The notes beneath the pieces are model-generated. The model worked only from the letters and a program-made list of their open reading frames with translations, ran no database searches and had not been told where the DNA came from. Positions 51,100 to 59,505 of a stretch of 64,000 bases of DNA are shown here, piece after piece. The position numbers were made by a program, and so were the translations under genes. The stretch covers positions 1,054,001 to 1,118,000 of the forward strand of contig OZ240228.1 of the NCBI GenBank assembly GCA_965197795.1. Direction: 5' to 3'. The DNA is from WHTK01 sp965197795. Its GTDB lineage: Bacteria > Chloroflexota > Dehalococcoidia > DSTF01 > WHTK01. Numbering within the stretch: the first letter of the stretch is position 1; every line of letters starts with the position of its first letter.

Positions 51100-53367
51100 A
51101 TGACGAGGAAGCCGGCCGCTTTGAAGCTGTCTGACAACGCGCGCGTGGTGCTGGAACGGCGCTACCTAGCGAAGGATGACGCCGGGCGGCTGACCGAGAC
51201 GCCAGAGGAGCTTCTGCGTCGGGTCGCCGACAACATCGCCGAGGCCGAAGCGGTTTACGAGGACGGGACGCGTACTGGGCGGACGGGCTCAGATGCGAGG
51301 TTGCGTACTTCGACCGGCTCAGCACGAACCGGTTCTCAGAAGGCGAGCGCTGGGGGGACGAACCCAGCCGCAGTTGCCTACTGGGGAGAGCGCTTCTACG
51401 CGCTGATAGCGTCGCTACGCTTCTTGCCGAATTCGCCGACCCTGGGCAACGCGGGACGGCCGCTGCAGCAGCTTTCGGCCTGCTTCGTGCTGCCGGTCGA
51501 GGACTCGATGGCGTCGATCTTCGATGCGGTGAAGCAGACGGCGCTGATCCATCAGAGCGGCGGCGGCACGGGCTTCGCGTTCAGCCGGCTGCGGCCCTCG
51601 GGCGACGTGGTGCAGTCGACCGGCGGCGTGGCCTCAGGGCCGGTGTCGTTCATGAAGGTGTTCGATGCGGCGACGGAGGCGATCAAGCAGGGCGGTACGC
51701 GCCGCGGCGCCAACATGGCGATCCTTGACGTGCATCACCCGGACATCGAGACGTTCATCAACGTGAAGTCAGACATGACAACGCTGACCAACTTCAACAT
51801 CTCGGTTGCTGCGGACGAGGCGTTCATGCGCGCCGTCGAATCGGACTCCGAGTACGAGTTGGTGAACCCGCGGTCGGGTGAACTCGTGGGGAGAAGGCGG
51901 GCGCGAGCCGTATTCGACCAGATCGTGGCCAATGCGTGGCGCAACGGCGACCCGGGGCTGGTGTTCCTGGACCGGATCAACGCCGACAATCCGACGCCGC
52001 AGCTGGGCGCGATGGAGGCGACCAACCCGTGCGGGGAGCAGCCGCTGCTGCCGTACGAGAGCTGCAACCTGGGGTCGTTGAACCTGGCGCGGTTCGTGCG
52101 GCAGGTCGTCCGTAAAGGCTCGCGTGCTTCGACCAGCTCAGCAGGAACGGGTTCAGCGGAAGCGGGCTCAGTGCGAACGAGATCAGAAGATTCACCCGCG
52201 TGTGAGGTCGACTGGGATGGGCTGGCTGAGGTCATTCCGACGGCAGTGCGGTTCCTGGACGACGTGATCGACATGAACGCGTACCCGGTTCCGCAGATCG
52301 ATGCGCAGACCAAGTTGACGCGCAAGATCGGCCTGGGCGCGATGGGTTACGCCGACATGCTGTTCCAGCTCGGCATCCCTTACGACTCAGACGAAGCGCT
52401 GGAGCTGGCGGACCGCCTGATGCGCTTCATCAGCGAGCAGGCGGATGCAGCTTCCGAGGCGCTGGCGGCGGAACGCGGCGTCTTCCCAAGCTGGGAGGAG
52501 TCTGTGTACGGACCAAAGGGCAGAGCCTCGCGTGCTTCGACGGGCTCAACACGAACGGCTTCGAAGCCGACGCGGCTGCGGAACTCGACACGGACGACCG
52601 TGGCGCCGACGGGGACGCTGAGCATCATCGCGGACTGCACCGGGGGCATCGAGCCGGCGTTTGCGCTGGCGTTCACGCGGTCGCACTACCTGGACGCCCA
52701 GAACCCGTCGCGGTCGGTGCGGCTGACGGAAGTGAATCAGCACTTCGCGGCGGCGTGCCGGGCGGCCGGCGTGTACTCGGACGATCTGATGGAGTACCTG
52801 ACGGCGGGCGGCAACCTGCACGACCGGCCGGAGGTGCCGCCGGAGCTGAAGCGCGTCTTCGTGACGTCGCACGACATCGCGCCGAGGTGGCACGTGCGGA
52901 TGCAGGCGGCGTTCCAGCGCCACACGGATAACGCGGTGAGCAAGACGATCAACTTCCCGCGCGCGGCGACGATCGCGGACGTGGCAGAGGCTTACCTGCT
53001 GGCGTATCGCGAAGGCTGCAAGGGGATCACGATCTATCGTGACGGGTCGCGCATCGGGCAGGTGCTGTCCCACGTGGCCGAGGGCGAAGGCATCGCGATC
53101 GCGGAGGAGAACGGCTCGTACGAGGCGAACGGGGTGCGTGAGGCGAGGGAGGCGTTGTCGCTCAGCACGCCGACCGGGTCGAGCCCGAGGCGGCGTCGCG
53201 GCGCCGCGGGCGGCACGAGGGCGCGCAATCGCTACGCGCCGCCGCGGCCGGCGCTGCCGTTCAGCGAGATCGATACGACGCACGGGTGTCCGGACTGCGG
53301 CAGCGGCCTGGTGTTCAGCGAGGGGTGCCTGGTGTGCCGCAGCTGCGGGTTTACGAGGTGCGGGTGA
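51100..53367 (+). CDS. nrdJ: Adenosylcobalamin-dependent (class II) ribonucleotide reductase, short form
   Basis: A 755-residue class II reductase paralogous to the gene at 46389. Hallmarks are FLPNSPTLGNAGRPLQQLSACFVLPVEDS, HQSGGGTGFAFSRLRPSGD, the N309-P-C-G-E313 radical loop in NPCGEQPLLPYESCNLGSLNL, and TVAPTGTLSIIADCTGGIEP. It lacks the TSCPD domain but ends in a zinc ribbon (CPDCGSGLVFSEGCLVCRSCGFTRCG). Three low-complexity stretches at ~66-85, ~340-366 and ~476-492 are in-frame repeats. Probably leaderless. Confidence 0.95.
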   Translation: MTRKPAALKLSDNARVVLERRYLAKDDAGRLTETPEELLRRVADNIAEAEAVYEDGTRTGRTGSDARLRTSTGSARTGSQKASAGGTNPAAVAYWGERFYALIASLRFLPNSPTLGNAGRPLQQLSACFVLPVEDSMASIFDAVKQTALIHQSGGGTGFAFSRLRPSGDVVQSTGGVASGPVSFMKVFDAATEAIKQGGTRRGANMAILDVHHPDIETFINVKSDMTTLTNFNISVAADEAFMRAVESDSEYELVNPRSGELVGRRRARAVFDQIVANAWRNGDPGLVFLDRINADNPTPQLGAMEATNPCGEQPLLPYESCNLGSLNLARFVRQVVRKGSRASTSSAGTGSAEAGSVRTRSEDSPACEVDWDGLAEVIPTAVRFLDDVIDMNAYPVPQIDAQTKLTRKIGLGAMGYADMLFQLGIPYDSDEALELADRLMRFISEQADAASEALAAERGVFPSWEESVYGPKGRASRASTGSTRTASKPTRLRNSTRTTVAPTGTLSIIADCTGGIEPAFALAFTRSHYLDAQNPSRSVRLTEVNQHFAAACRAAGVYSDDLMEYLTAGGNLHDRPEVPPELKRVFVTSHDIAPRWHVRMQAAFQRHTDNAVSKTINFPRAATIADVAEAYLLAYREGCKGITIYRDGSRIGQVLSHVAEGEGIAIAEENGSYEANGVREAREALSLSTPTGSSPRRRRGAAGGTRARNRYAPPRPALPFSEIDTTHGCPDCGSGLVFSEGCLVCRSCGFTRCG
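51297..51345. repeat. Repeat insertion 1 in nrdJ (short form)
   Basis: TACTTCGACCGGCTCAGCACGAACCGG and following, read as RTSTGSARTGSQ. Confidence 0.7.
52128..52192. repeat. Repeat insertion 2 in nrdJ (short form)
   Basis: TGCTTCGACCAGCTCAGCAG followed by three GG(G/C)CTCAG/GGTTCAG-like units, read as ASTSSAGTGSAEAGSVRTRS. It lies between NLARFVRQV and the conserved CEVDWDGLAEVI. Confidence 0.75.
52530..52566. repeat. Repeat insertion 3 in nrdJ (short form)
   Basis: TGCTTCGACGGGCTCAACAC and ACGGCTTCGAA, read as ASTGSTRTAS, just before NSTRTTVAPTGTLS. Confidence 0.75.
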
Positions 53368-53379
53368 GGCATTAAGCAG

Positions 53380-53513
53380 CGTCGGGCTGCGCGACCTATG
53401 CCCTTCCTGTCGGTCGGGCTTGTGCGCTCCGCCCTTTCCTTCGACCTAACCTGAGGGGAGACCCCTCAGACTCCCCCCGCAGGGGCTTGCGCCCCTACTG
53501 ACCCTGCTTTTCG
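53380..53513. repeat. Intergenic hairpin repeat (family A), copy 4
   Basis: Fills the gap between nrdJ (short form) and the DMT transporter gene. The hairpin 53451-53469 is CTGAGGGG-AGA-CCCCTCAG, with GTCGGGCTTGTGCGCTCCGCCC on the left and CAGGGGCTTGCGCCCCTAC on the right. Confidence 0.85.
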
Positions 53514-53517
53514 CCGA

Positions 53518-54435
53518 CTAGCCCAGGGTGATGAGGATGAGGGCGACGGTGAGGAGCGCGGTGCCGGCGAGCTCCGTGGCGGCGAGGCGTTCTCGGAAGA
53601 AGCGGTCGGCGACGGCGAGGCTGAACAGCAGCTCGACGAGGCCGAGGGTGCGGACGTGGGCGGCGGGCTCGATGGCGAAGGCGGTGAACCAGCCGATTGA
53701 AGCGGCGGCGCCCATGAGGCCGGCGACCATCGAGGGGCGCCAGAGTCGGAAGACGGCGGCGAGGACAGGACGGTGGCGCAGGGCGAGCCAACCGCCGAGC
53801 ACGATGACCTGGATCGACATGGCCCAGACCAGGGTGTAGGCGGCGGCGAGGGTGAAGCCGGCCTCGTCTCTAAGCTCGAGCGAGGCGCCGCGATAGCCGA
53901 CGGCGGCCAACGCGAAGCAGGCGCCCGAGGCGACGCCGAGCAGCGCAGCGTGCGAGGTCCAGCCGTCGAGCATGCCGCGCAGGCGGCCGCGGTCGCTCGC
54001 CGGGGGCGAGAGCATGAGGACGCCGGCGGTCGCGAGGCCAATGGCGAGGACCGTGATGGCGGACGTGGGGTCGTCGAGGAAGACGCCGGCGAAAACGGCG
54101 ACCTGAATCAGCTCCGTCTTCGAGTAGGCGACGCCGACTGCGAAGTTGCGGGCGGCCATGACGCGCAGCAGCAGCGCGGTAGCGACGATCTGGGCCAGGG
54201 CGCCCTCGATGGCCCAGCCGAGGAATGCGCCGTTGATCTGTGGCAGGCCGTCGTCCCTAACCAGGAGGACGGCGCCGAGGTAGATGAGGGCGAATGGCAG
54301 GCCGAAGAGGAATCGGACGAGGGTGGCGCCCAGGGTACCCGCCTCGCCGGAAATCGAGCGCTGGGCGGCGTTGCGCAGAGTCTGGGCGAAGCCGGCCCAG
54401 ACGGTGAGGGCGATCCAGAGTCCTTCGGGGCCCAT
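53518..54435 (-). CDS. EamA/DMT-superfamily transporter
   Basis: A 305-residue membrane protein with ten helices in two EamA repeats (for example LGWAIEGALAQIVATALLLRVMAARNFAVGVAYSKTELIQVAVFAGVFL, then LGLVELLFSLAVADRFFRERLAATELAGTALLTVALILITLG). Members export metabolites or amino acids from the cytoplasm; the substrate cannot be told. It is flanked on both sides by family A repeats, and stands alone on the minus strand. Confidence 0.9.
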   Translation of the reverse strand: MGPEGLWIALTVWAGFAQTLRNAAQRSISGEAGTLGATLVRFLFGLPFALIYLGAVLLVRDDGLPQINGAFLGWAIEGALAQIVATALLLRVMAARNFAVGVAYSKTELIQVAVFAGVFLDDPTSAITVLAIGLATAGVLMLSPPASDRGRLRGMLDGWTSHAALLGVASGACFALAAVGYRGASLELRDEAGFTLAAAYTLVWAMSIQVIVLGGWLALRHRPVLAAVFRLWRPSMVAGLMGAAASIGWFTAFAIEPAAHVRTLGLVELLFSLAVADRFFRERLAATELAGTALLTVALILITLG

Positions 54436-54507
54436 GGCGGGGTTAGTGTGGTGTTTCGGGGGTATTAGGGGAAGGTTGGGTGGGTGGACGGGTTGAGGCG
54501 TTTTGGG

Positions 54508-54625
54508 CTTCGCGACCTGCGCCCTTCCTATCGGTCTGGCTTGTGCGCTTCGCCCTTTTAAATAAGGTTTGTTCCCGAGGGGTCACCCCTCGGGCTCCCT
54601 GCGTATGGGCTGCGCCCCTACTGCC
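54508..54625. repeat. Intergenic hairpin repeat (family A), copy 5
   Basis: In the 441-bp gap before lhr. The hairpin 54574-54594 is CCCGAGGGG-TCA-CCCCTCGGG, a perfect 9-bp stem. A degenerate family B palindrome follows near 54664-54682. No gene was seen in this gap. Confidence 0.85.
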
Positions 54626-54811
54626 CCGGCCGGAGTGAGCTGAGACTCGTGGGTACGGATTGTGCCTGCGCATTGAAACCGCAGCTACGGAGGATGGGGA
54701 GCGTGTGGACTGCTTTGGAGTGCGTGACGAGGTACAAGCCACCAGATTCTTCTCTTCGCTTTGCTCAGAATGACAGCAGAGTCCTGATGACAGGGGTTGT
54801 CAGGAGGGTGG

Positions 54812-54840
54812 TTGTCGGGGCGTGAAGGCGGGGGTATTAT
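54812..54840 (+). promoter_or_regulatory. Promoter of lhr
   Basis: TTGTCG (54812-54817), 17-nt spacer, TATTAT (54835-54840); GAGG lies 5 nt before the ATG at 54877. Confidence 0.6.
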
Positions 54841-54876
54841 GTCGTACAGACGTTCGGTTTTGAATCTGAGGTTGGT

Positions 54877-57800
54877 ATGACGACCACACGTCGGGAGAAG
54901 CGAGCCGAGGGAGCCGTGGCCGCGTCGGAGGACGTGGTTTCGAGGTTTCATCCGGTTATCGAGACGTGGTTCCGGCGGCGGTTCGCGGCGCCGACGGACG
55001 CGCAGACGGCGGGCTGGCCGCAGATCCGCAGCGGCCGAGACGTGCTGATCGCGGCGCCCACCGGCTCAGGCAAGACGCTGGCGGCGTTCCTCTGCGGCAT
55101 CGACGCGCTGGTGCGGCAGGCGGAGGCGGGGGAGCTCGAGGCCGCGACGACGCAGATCGTATACGTGTCGCCACTGAAGGCGCTGGGTAACGACATTCAG
55201 CGCAACCTGGAGGCTCCGCTGGAGGAGCTGACAGCGGTAGCGCAGGAGCTGGACATCGGCTGGCCGGAGATCACGGTTGGGCTGCGGACGGGCGACACGC
55301 CGCAGAATGACCGGCGGGCCTTCATCAAAACGCCGCCGCACATCTTGATCACGACGCCGGAGTCGTTGTACCTGATGCTGACGGCGCAGCGCAGCCGGGA
55401 GACGCTGCGCAAGGTGCAGACGGTGATCGTGGACGAGATCCACGCCCTGGCGCGCGACAAGCGGGGCAGCCACCTGGGGCTGTCACTGGCGCGCCTCGAC
55501 CATGTCTGCCAGTCGAGGCCGGCGCGAATCGGGCTTTCGGCGACGCAGCGGCCGGTCGAGGAAATCGCGGCGTTCCTGGTGGGGATGGAAGGCACCTTCG
55601 AGGCGTCTGGTGAAGACCCGCGCCCTTCGACCCTTCGACCAAGCTCAGGGCAGGCAGGCTCAGGACGAACGGATTCTGGCCGCGTGTCCCACGTATCTCG
55701 ACCAGCGCAAATAGAGGCATCGCCCAGTTGCGCTATCGTCGACCTGGGGCACCAGCGCGACATCGAGCTGAACGTCGAGCTGCCGCCTTCCGACCTCGAG
55801 GCGGTCGCGGCGCGGGAGCAATGGGCTGACATTTACGACCGGGTCGCGGGGCTGGTGCGGGCGCATTGGACGACGCTGGTCTTCGTGAACACGCGCCGGC
55901 TGTCGGAGCGGGTGGCGCATCACCTGCGCGAACGGCTGGGCGAGGAAGCCGTGGCAAGCCATCATGGCAGCCTGTCGAAGGACCGGCGGCTGCGCGTCGA
56001 GCAGCGGCTCAAGGCAGGCGACCTGCAGGCGCTGGTGTGCACGGCGTCGTTGGAGCTGGGCATCGACATCGGCAGCATCGACCTCGTGTGTCAGATCGGG
56101 TCGCCGCGCAGCGTGGCGACGTTCCTGCAGCGCGTCGGGCGCTCAGGGCACGCGTTGGGACTGCGGCCGCAGGGACGCCTGTTCCCGACCAGCCGTGACG
56201 AGCTGATTGAGTGCGCGGCGCTGATCCGGGCCGTGAAGGCGGGCCGGTTGGACCGCATCGTGCAGCCGGTGGCGCCGCTGGACATCCTGGCGCAGCAGAT
56301 CGTGGCGGAGTGCGCCTGCGAGGACTGGGCGGAGGACGACCTCTTCACGCTGGTGCGGCGGGCGTGGCAATACCGCAACCTAACGCGCGACGACTTCGAC
56401 GAGATTATCGAGATGCTGGCGGAGGGCGTCGGCGAGGGGGCTGGGCGGGCACCGCCGCAGATTTACCGCGACCGGATCAACCGGGTCGTGCGGGGCAGGC
56501 GGGGGTCGCGAATGACGGCGATCCTCAACGGCGGCGCGATCCCGGAGATGGCGGACTACAAGGTGGTGGCGGAGCCTGACGACACGACGGTCGGCACGGT
56601 GAACGAGGACTGGGCGATCGAGAGCATGGCGGGGGACATCTTCCTGCTGGGCAGCCATTCGTGGCGGATCACGCGCGTCGGGCAGGGCGAGGTGCGGGTG
56701 CAGGACGCGCAGGGCCTGCCGCCGACGATCCCGTTCTGGCTGGGCGAGGCGCCGGGGCGCACGGTCGAGCTGTCGCAGGAGGTGGGACGCCTGCGGCAAG
56801 ACGTGGTCGACGGGCTGGAGGACGTTGACGCGCTGAGCCGGCGAATGCAGGACGAGTGCGGCCTGGAGGCGATCGGCGCGGCGCAGATCATCGATTACCT
56901 GCGGTCGGCGCGCGACGCACTGGGGTCGGTGCCGACGGACCGCGACGTGGTCTTCGAGCGCTTCTTCGACGAGACGGGCGGCATGCAGCTGGTGGTGCAC
57001 GCGCCGTTCGGGGCGCGGGTCAACCGGGCCTGGGGACTGACGCTACGCAAGCGCTTCTGTGTGCGATTCGACTTCGAGCTGCAGGCGGCGGCGAGCGACG
57101 ATTCGATCGTGATATCGCTTGGGCCGCAGCACAGCTTCCCGCTGGAGGAGAGCTTCGGCTACGTGACGTCGCGCAACGCCGAGGCGTCGTTGAAGCAGGC
57201 CGTGCTGTACGCACCCGTGTTCCCGGTGCGGTGGCGCTGGGACGCGGGCCGTGCGCTGGCGGTGCCGCGCTTTACGGGCGCTCGCAAGGTGCCGCCGCCG
57301 ATCCAGCGAATGCGGGCGGACGACCTGCTGGCCTCGGTGTTCCCGGCGCACGTGGGCTGCCAGGAGAACGTGACGGGCCCGCTGGAGATTCCGGACCACC
57401 CGCTGGTGCGCCAAACGGTGCTTGACTGCCTGCACGAGGCGATGGACTTGAACGGGCTGATCGACGTGCTGCAGCGCATCGAGGCGGGGGAAGTGCGGCT
57501 GCACGCGATCGACACGCTGGAGCCGTCGCCGATGGCGCACGAGATCCTCAGCGGCAAGCCGTACACGTACCTGGACGACGCGCCGCTGGAGGAGCGCCGG
57601 ACGCGGGCGGTGACGCTGCGACGGGCGCTGCCGGAGAATGCACGCGAGCTGGGTTCGCTGGATCAGGACGCGATCGACCGCGTGCGGGACGAGGCGTGGC
57701 CGCTGCCGCGAGACGCCGAGGAGGCGCACGACGCGCTGCTCAGCCTCGTCGCGGTACCGGTGGGAGACGCCCTGGAGTGGAGCGGATGGGTCGATGAGCT

Positions 57801-59433
57801 GATCGCGGCTGGGAGAGCCGGGCGGGTTCGTACCTCGCGTCCTTCGACAGGCTCAGGACGAGCGGATTCCGGAGACGGGTCGACTGGTCCTTCGACTCTT
57901 CGACCAAGCTCAGGGCAGGCAGGCTCAAGACGGACGGATTCTGAAGTCGCGACGGGTCAGCTGTACTTCGCGGCGGAGAACGTTGGGCTGGTCGGCCTCT
58001 TGTGGCCTGACGGCGTCATCGAGCCGGAGTTGAACGTGCCCGAGATGGCGCTGGTGCGGGTCGAGGACCGAGATGAGGCGCGCCAGCGGCTGATCCGGGG
58101 CTGGACGGAGGCCGCTGGGCCGGTCACGGCTGCAGGGCTGGGCGAGCAGCTAGGGCTGAGGGCCGAAGACGTCGACCGGGGACTGCGCCAGGTCGAGTCG
58201 CTAGGCTTCGTGCTGCGAGGGCGGTTCAGCTCGGGCGTTGAGGAGGACGAGTTCTGCGACCGGCGGCTGCTGGCGCGGATCCATCGCTACACGCTGGACC
58301 GGCTGCGGCGCGAGATCGACCCGGTCTCGCAGCAGGACTTCATGCGTTTCCTGCATCGCTGGCAGCACCTGACGCCGGATACGAAGCTGGCGGGCAAGCA
58401 AGGCGTGCGACAGGCGATCGCGCGGCTGGAGGGCTTCGAGGCGCCGGCGGGCGCTTGGGAGCGCGAGTTGCTGGCGTCGCGACTGAGCGATTACAGATCA
58501 TCGTGGCTGGACGAGCTCTGCCTAGCGGGCGACGTGACGTGGGCGCGGCTGACGCCGCGCAAGGTGGCGGCGGGCAAGACGACGACGGCCTCGGCGAGCC
58601 GGGCCACGCCGGTGTCGTTGACGCTGCGCGGCGACATGCCGGCGCTGCTGATGGCGGTGCGTCATGGTCAGGCCCTTACGGACGGACCGAAGACAGGCGC
58701 GGCATCCGAGATTCACGAGCTGCTGAAGCAGCGCGGGGCGTTGTTCTTCGACGAGATCGTCAACGGCGTGCGGCGCCTGCGGTCGGATGTGGAGCGAGGG
58801 CTGCGCGAGCTGGTGGCCTGGGGGCTGGTGACGGCGGACGGGTTCCAGGGACTGCGGCAGCTTTCGGGCAAGGCAGCGCACTCGGGACGGAGGCGCAGCA
58901 GCGAGGCGAACTACGGTGGTGGCGCGTTCTTCACGGGATCAGGGCCGTCGGGGCGTTGGGCGCTGGTGCCGTCGTTGGAGGCGGTGGAGGACGACTACGA
59001 GGAGCTGGCGGAGTCGACGGCGAAGGTGCTGCTGCAGCGCTACGGCGTGGTGATGCGGGACCTGTACGCGCGCGAGAGCTTTTCGTTGCCGTGGCGCGAT
59101 GTGCTGCGGGCGCTGCGACGCCTGGAGGCGCGCGGCACGGTGCGGGGCGGCCGCTTCGTGACGGGCCCGGCCGGCGAGCAGTACGCGCTGCCGGAAGCGG
59201 TCGATGCGCTGCGGCGGGTGCGTCGCGAGGAGCGCAACGGCGAACGGGTATGGGTAAGCGCGACCGACCCGTTGAACCTGGCGGGTGTGTTGCTGCCGGG
59301 CGGCCGGGTGCCAGCGCAGGCGGGCAAAGCAGTGCTGTACATCGACGGGCTGCCTCAGCCAGACGAGGGGTCGAGCGGCCTGAAGGCGCCGCTGGAGACG
59401 AAACTGTCGCGACTGCGGGCGACGGTTGAGTAG
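54877..59433 (+). CDS. lhr: Large Lhr-family ATP-dependent helicase
   Basis: A 1518-residue superfamily 2 helicase of the long Lhr type. Walker A is APTGSGKT (60-67), Walker B is DEIH (186-189), then GLSATQRPVEEIAAFL, LVFVNTRRLSERVAHHL, ASHHGSLSKDRRLRVEQRLKAG, CTASLELGIDIGSIDLVCQIGSPRSVATFLQRVGRSGH. The Lhr-core winged-helix region and a long C-terminal domain follow. It is a DNA-repair-linked 3'-5' helicase. Two in-frame repeat clusters interrupt it (residues ~249-268 and ~989-1027). It has its own promoter. Confidence 0.95.
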   Translation: MTTTRREKRAEGAVAASEDVVSRFHPVIETWFRRRFAAPTDAQTAGWPQIRSGRDVLIAAPTGSGKTLAAFLCGIDALVRQAEAGELEAATTQIVYVSPLKALGNDIQRNLEAPLEELTAVAQELDIGWPEITVGLRTGDTPQNDRRAFIKTPPHILITTPESLYLMLTAQRSRETLRKVQTVIVDEIHALARDKRGSHLGLSLARLDHVCQSRPARIGLSATQRPVEEIAAFLVGMEGTFEASGEDPRPSTLRPSSGQAGSGRTDSGRVSHVSRPAQIEASPSCAIVDLGHQRDIELNVELPPSDLEAVAAREQWADIYDRVAGLVRAHWTTLVFVNTRRLSERVAHHLRERLGEEAVASHHGSLSKDRRLRVEQRLKAGDLQALVCTASLELGIDIGSIDLVCQIGSPRSVATFLQRVGRSGHALGLRPQGRLFPTSRDELIECAALIRAVKAGRLDRIVQPVAPLDILAQQIVAECACEDWAEDDLFTLVRRAWQYRNLTRDDFDEIIEMLAEGVGEGAGRAPPQIYRDRINRVVRGRRGSRMTAILNGGAIPEMADYKVVAEPDDTTVGTVNEDWAIESMAGDIFLLGSHSWRITRVGQGEVRVQDAQGLPPTIPFWLGEAPGRTVELSQEVGRLRQDVVDGLEDVDALSRRMQDECGLEAIGAAQIIDYLRSARDALGSVPTDRDVVFERFFDETGGMQLVVHAPFGARVNRAWGLTLRKRFCVRFDFELQAAASDDSIVISLGPQHSFPLEESFGYVTSRNAEASLKQAVLYAPVFPVRWRWDAGRALAVPRFTGARKVPPPIQRMRADDLLASVFPAHVGCQENVTGPLEIPDHPLVRQTVLDCLHEAMDLNGLIDVLQRIEAGEVRLHAIDTLEPSPMAHEILSGKPYTYLDDAPLEERRTRAVTLRRALPENARELGSLDQDAIDRVRDEAWPLPRDAEEAHDALLSLVAVPVGDALEWSGWVDELIAAGRAGRVRTSRPSTGSGRADSGDGSTGPSTLRPSSGQAGSRRTDSEVATGQLYFAAENVGLVGLLWPDGVIEPELNVPEMALVRVEDRDEARQRLIRGWTEAAGPVTAAGLGEQLGLRAEDVDRGLRQVESLGFVLRGRFSSGVEEDEFCDRRLLARIHRYTLDRLRREIDPVSQQDFMRFLHRWQHLTPDTKLAGKQGVRQAIARLEGFEAPAGAWERELLASRLSDYRSSWLDELCLAGDVTWARLTPRKVAAGKTTTASASRATPVSLTLRGDMPALLMAVRHGQALTDGPKTGAASEIHELLKQRGALFFDEIVNGVRRLRSDVERGLRELVAWGLVTADGFQGLRQLSGKAAHSGRRRSSEANYGGGAFFTGSGPSGRWALVPSLEAVEDDYEELAESTAKVLLQRYGVVMRDLYARESFSLPWRDVLRALRRLEARGTVRGGRFVTGPAGEQYALPEAVDALRRVRREERNGERVWVSATDPLNLAGVLLPGGRVPAQAGKAVLYIDGLPQPDEGSSGLKAPLETKLSRLRATVE
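55622..55680. repeat. Repeat cluster 1 inside lhr
   Basis: CCTTCGACCCTTCGACCAAGCTCAGGGCAGGCAGGCTCAGGACG-type sequence, read as PSTLRPSSGQAGSGRTDSGR. It lies between the first RecA domain and the conserved region that resumes at CAIVDLGHQRDIELNVELP. Confidence 0.85.
57840..57955. repeat. Repeat cluster 2 inside lhr
   Basis: Two tandem groups, read as PSTGSGRADSGDGSTG and PSTLRPSSGQAGSRRTDS. The second is nearly identical to cluster 1, 2.2 kb upstream. Confidence 0.85.
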
Positions 59434-59505
59434 ACGGGGCGTTGTCGGGCTGCGTATCGCACGATCCTCTGCTTGACGCCAGCTGAGGGACGCCGACGTG
59501 AGCGG

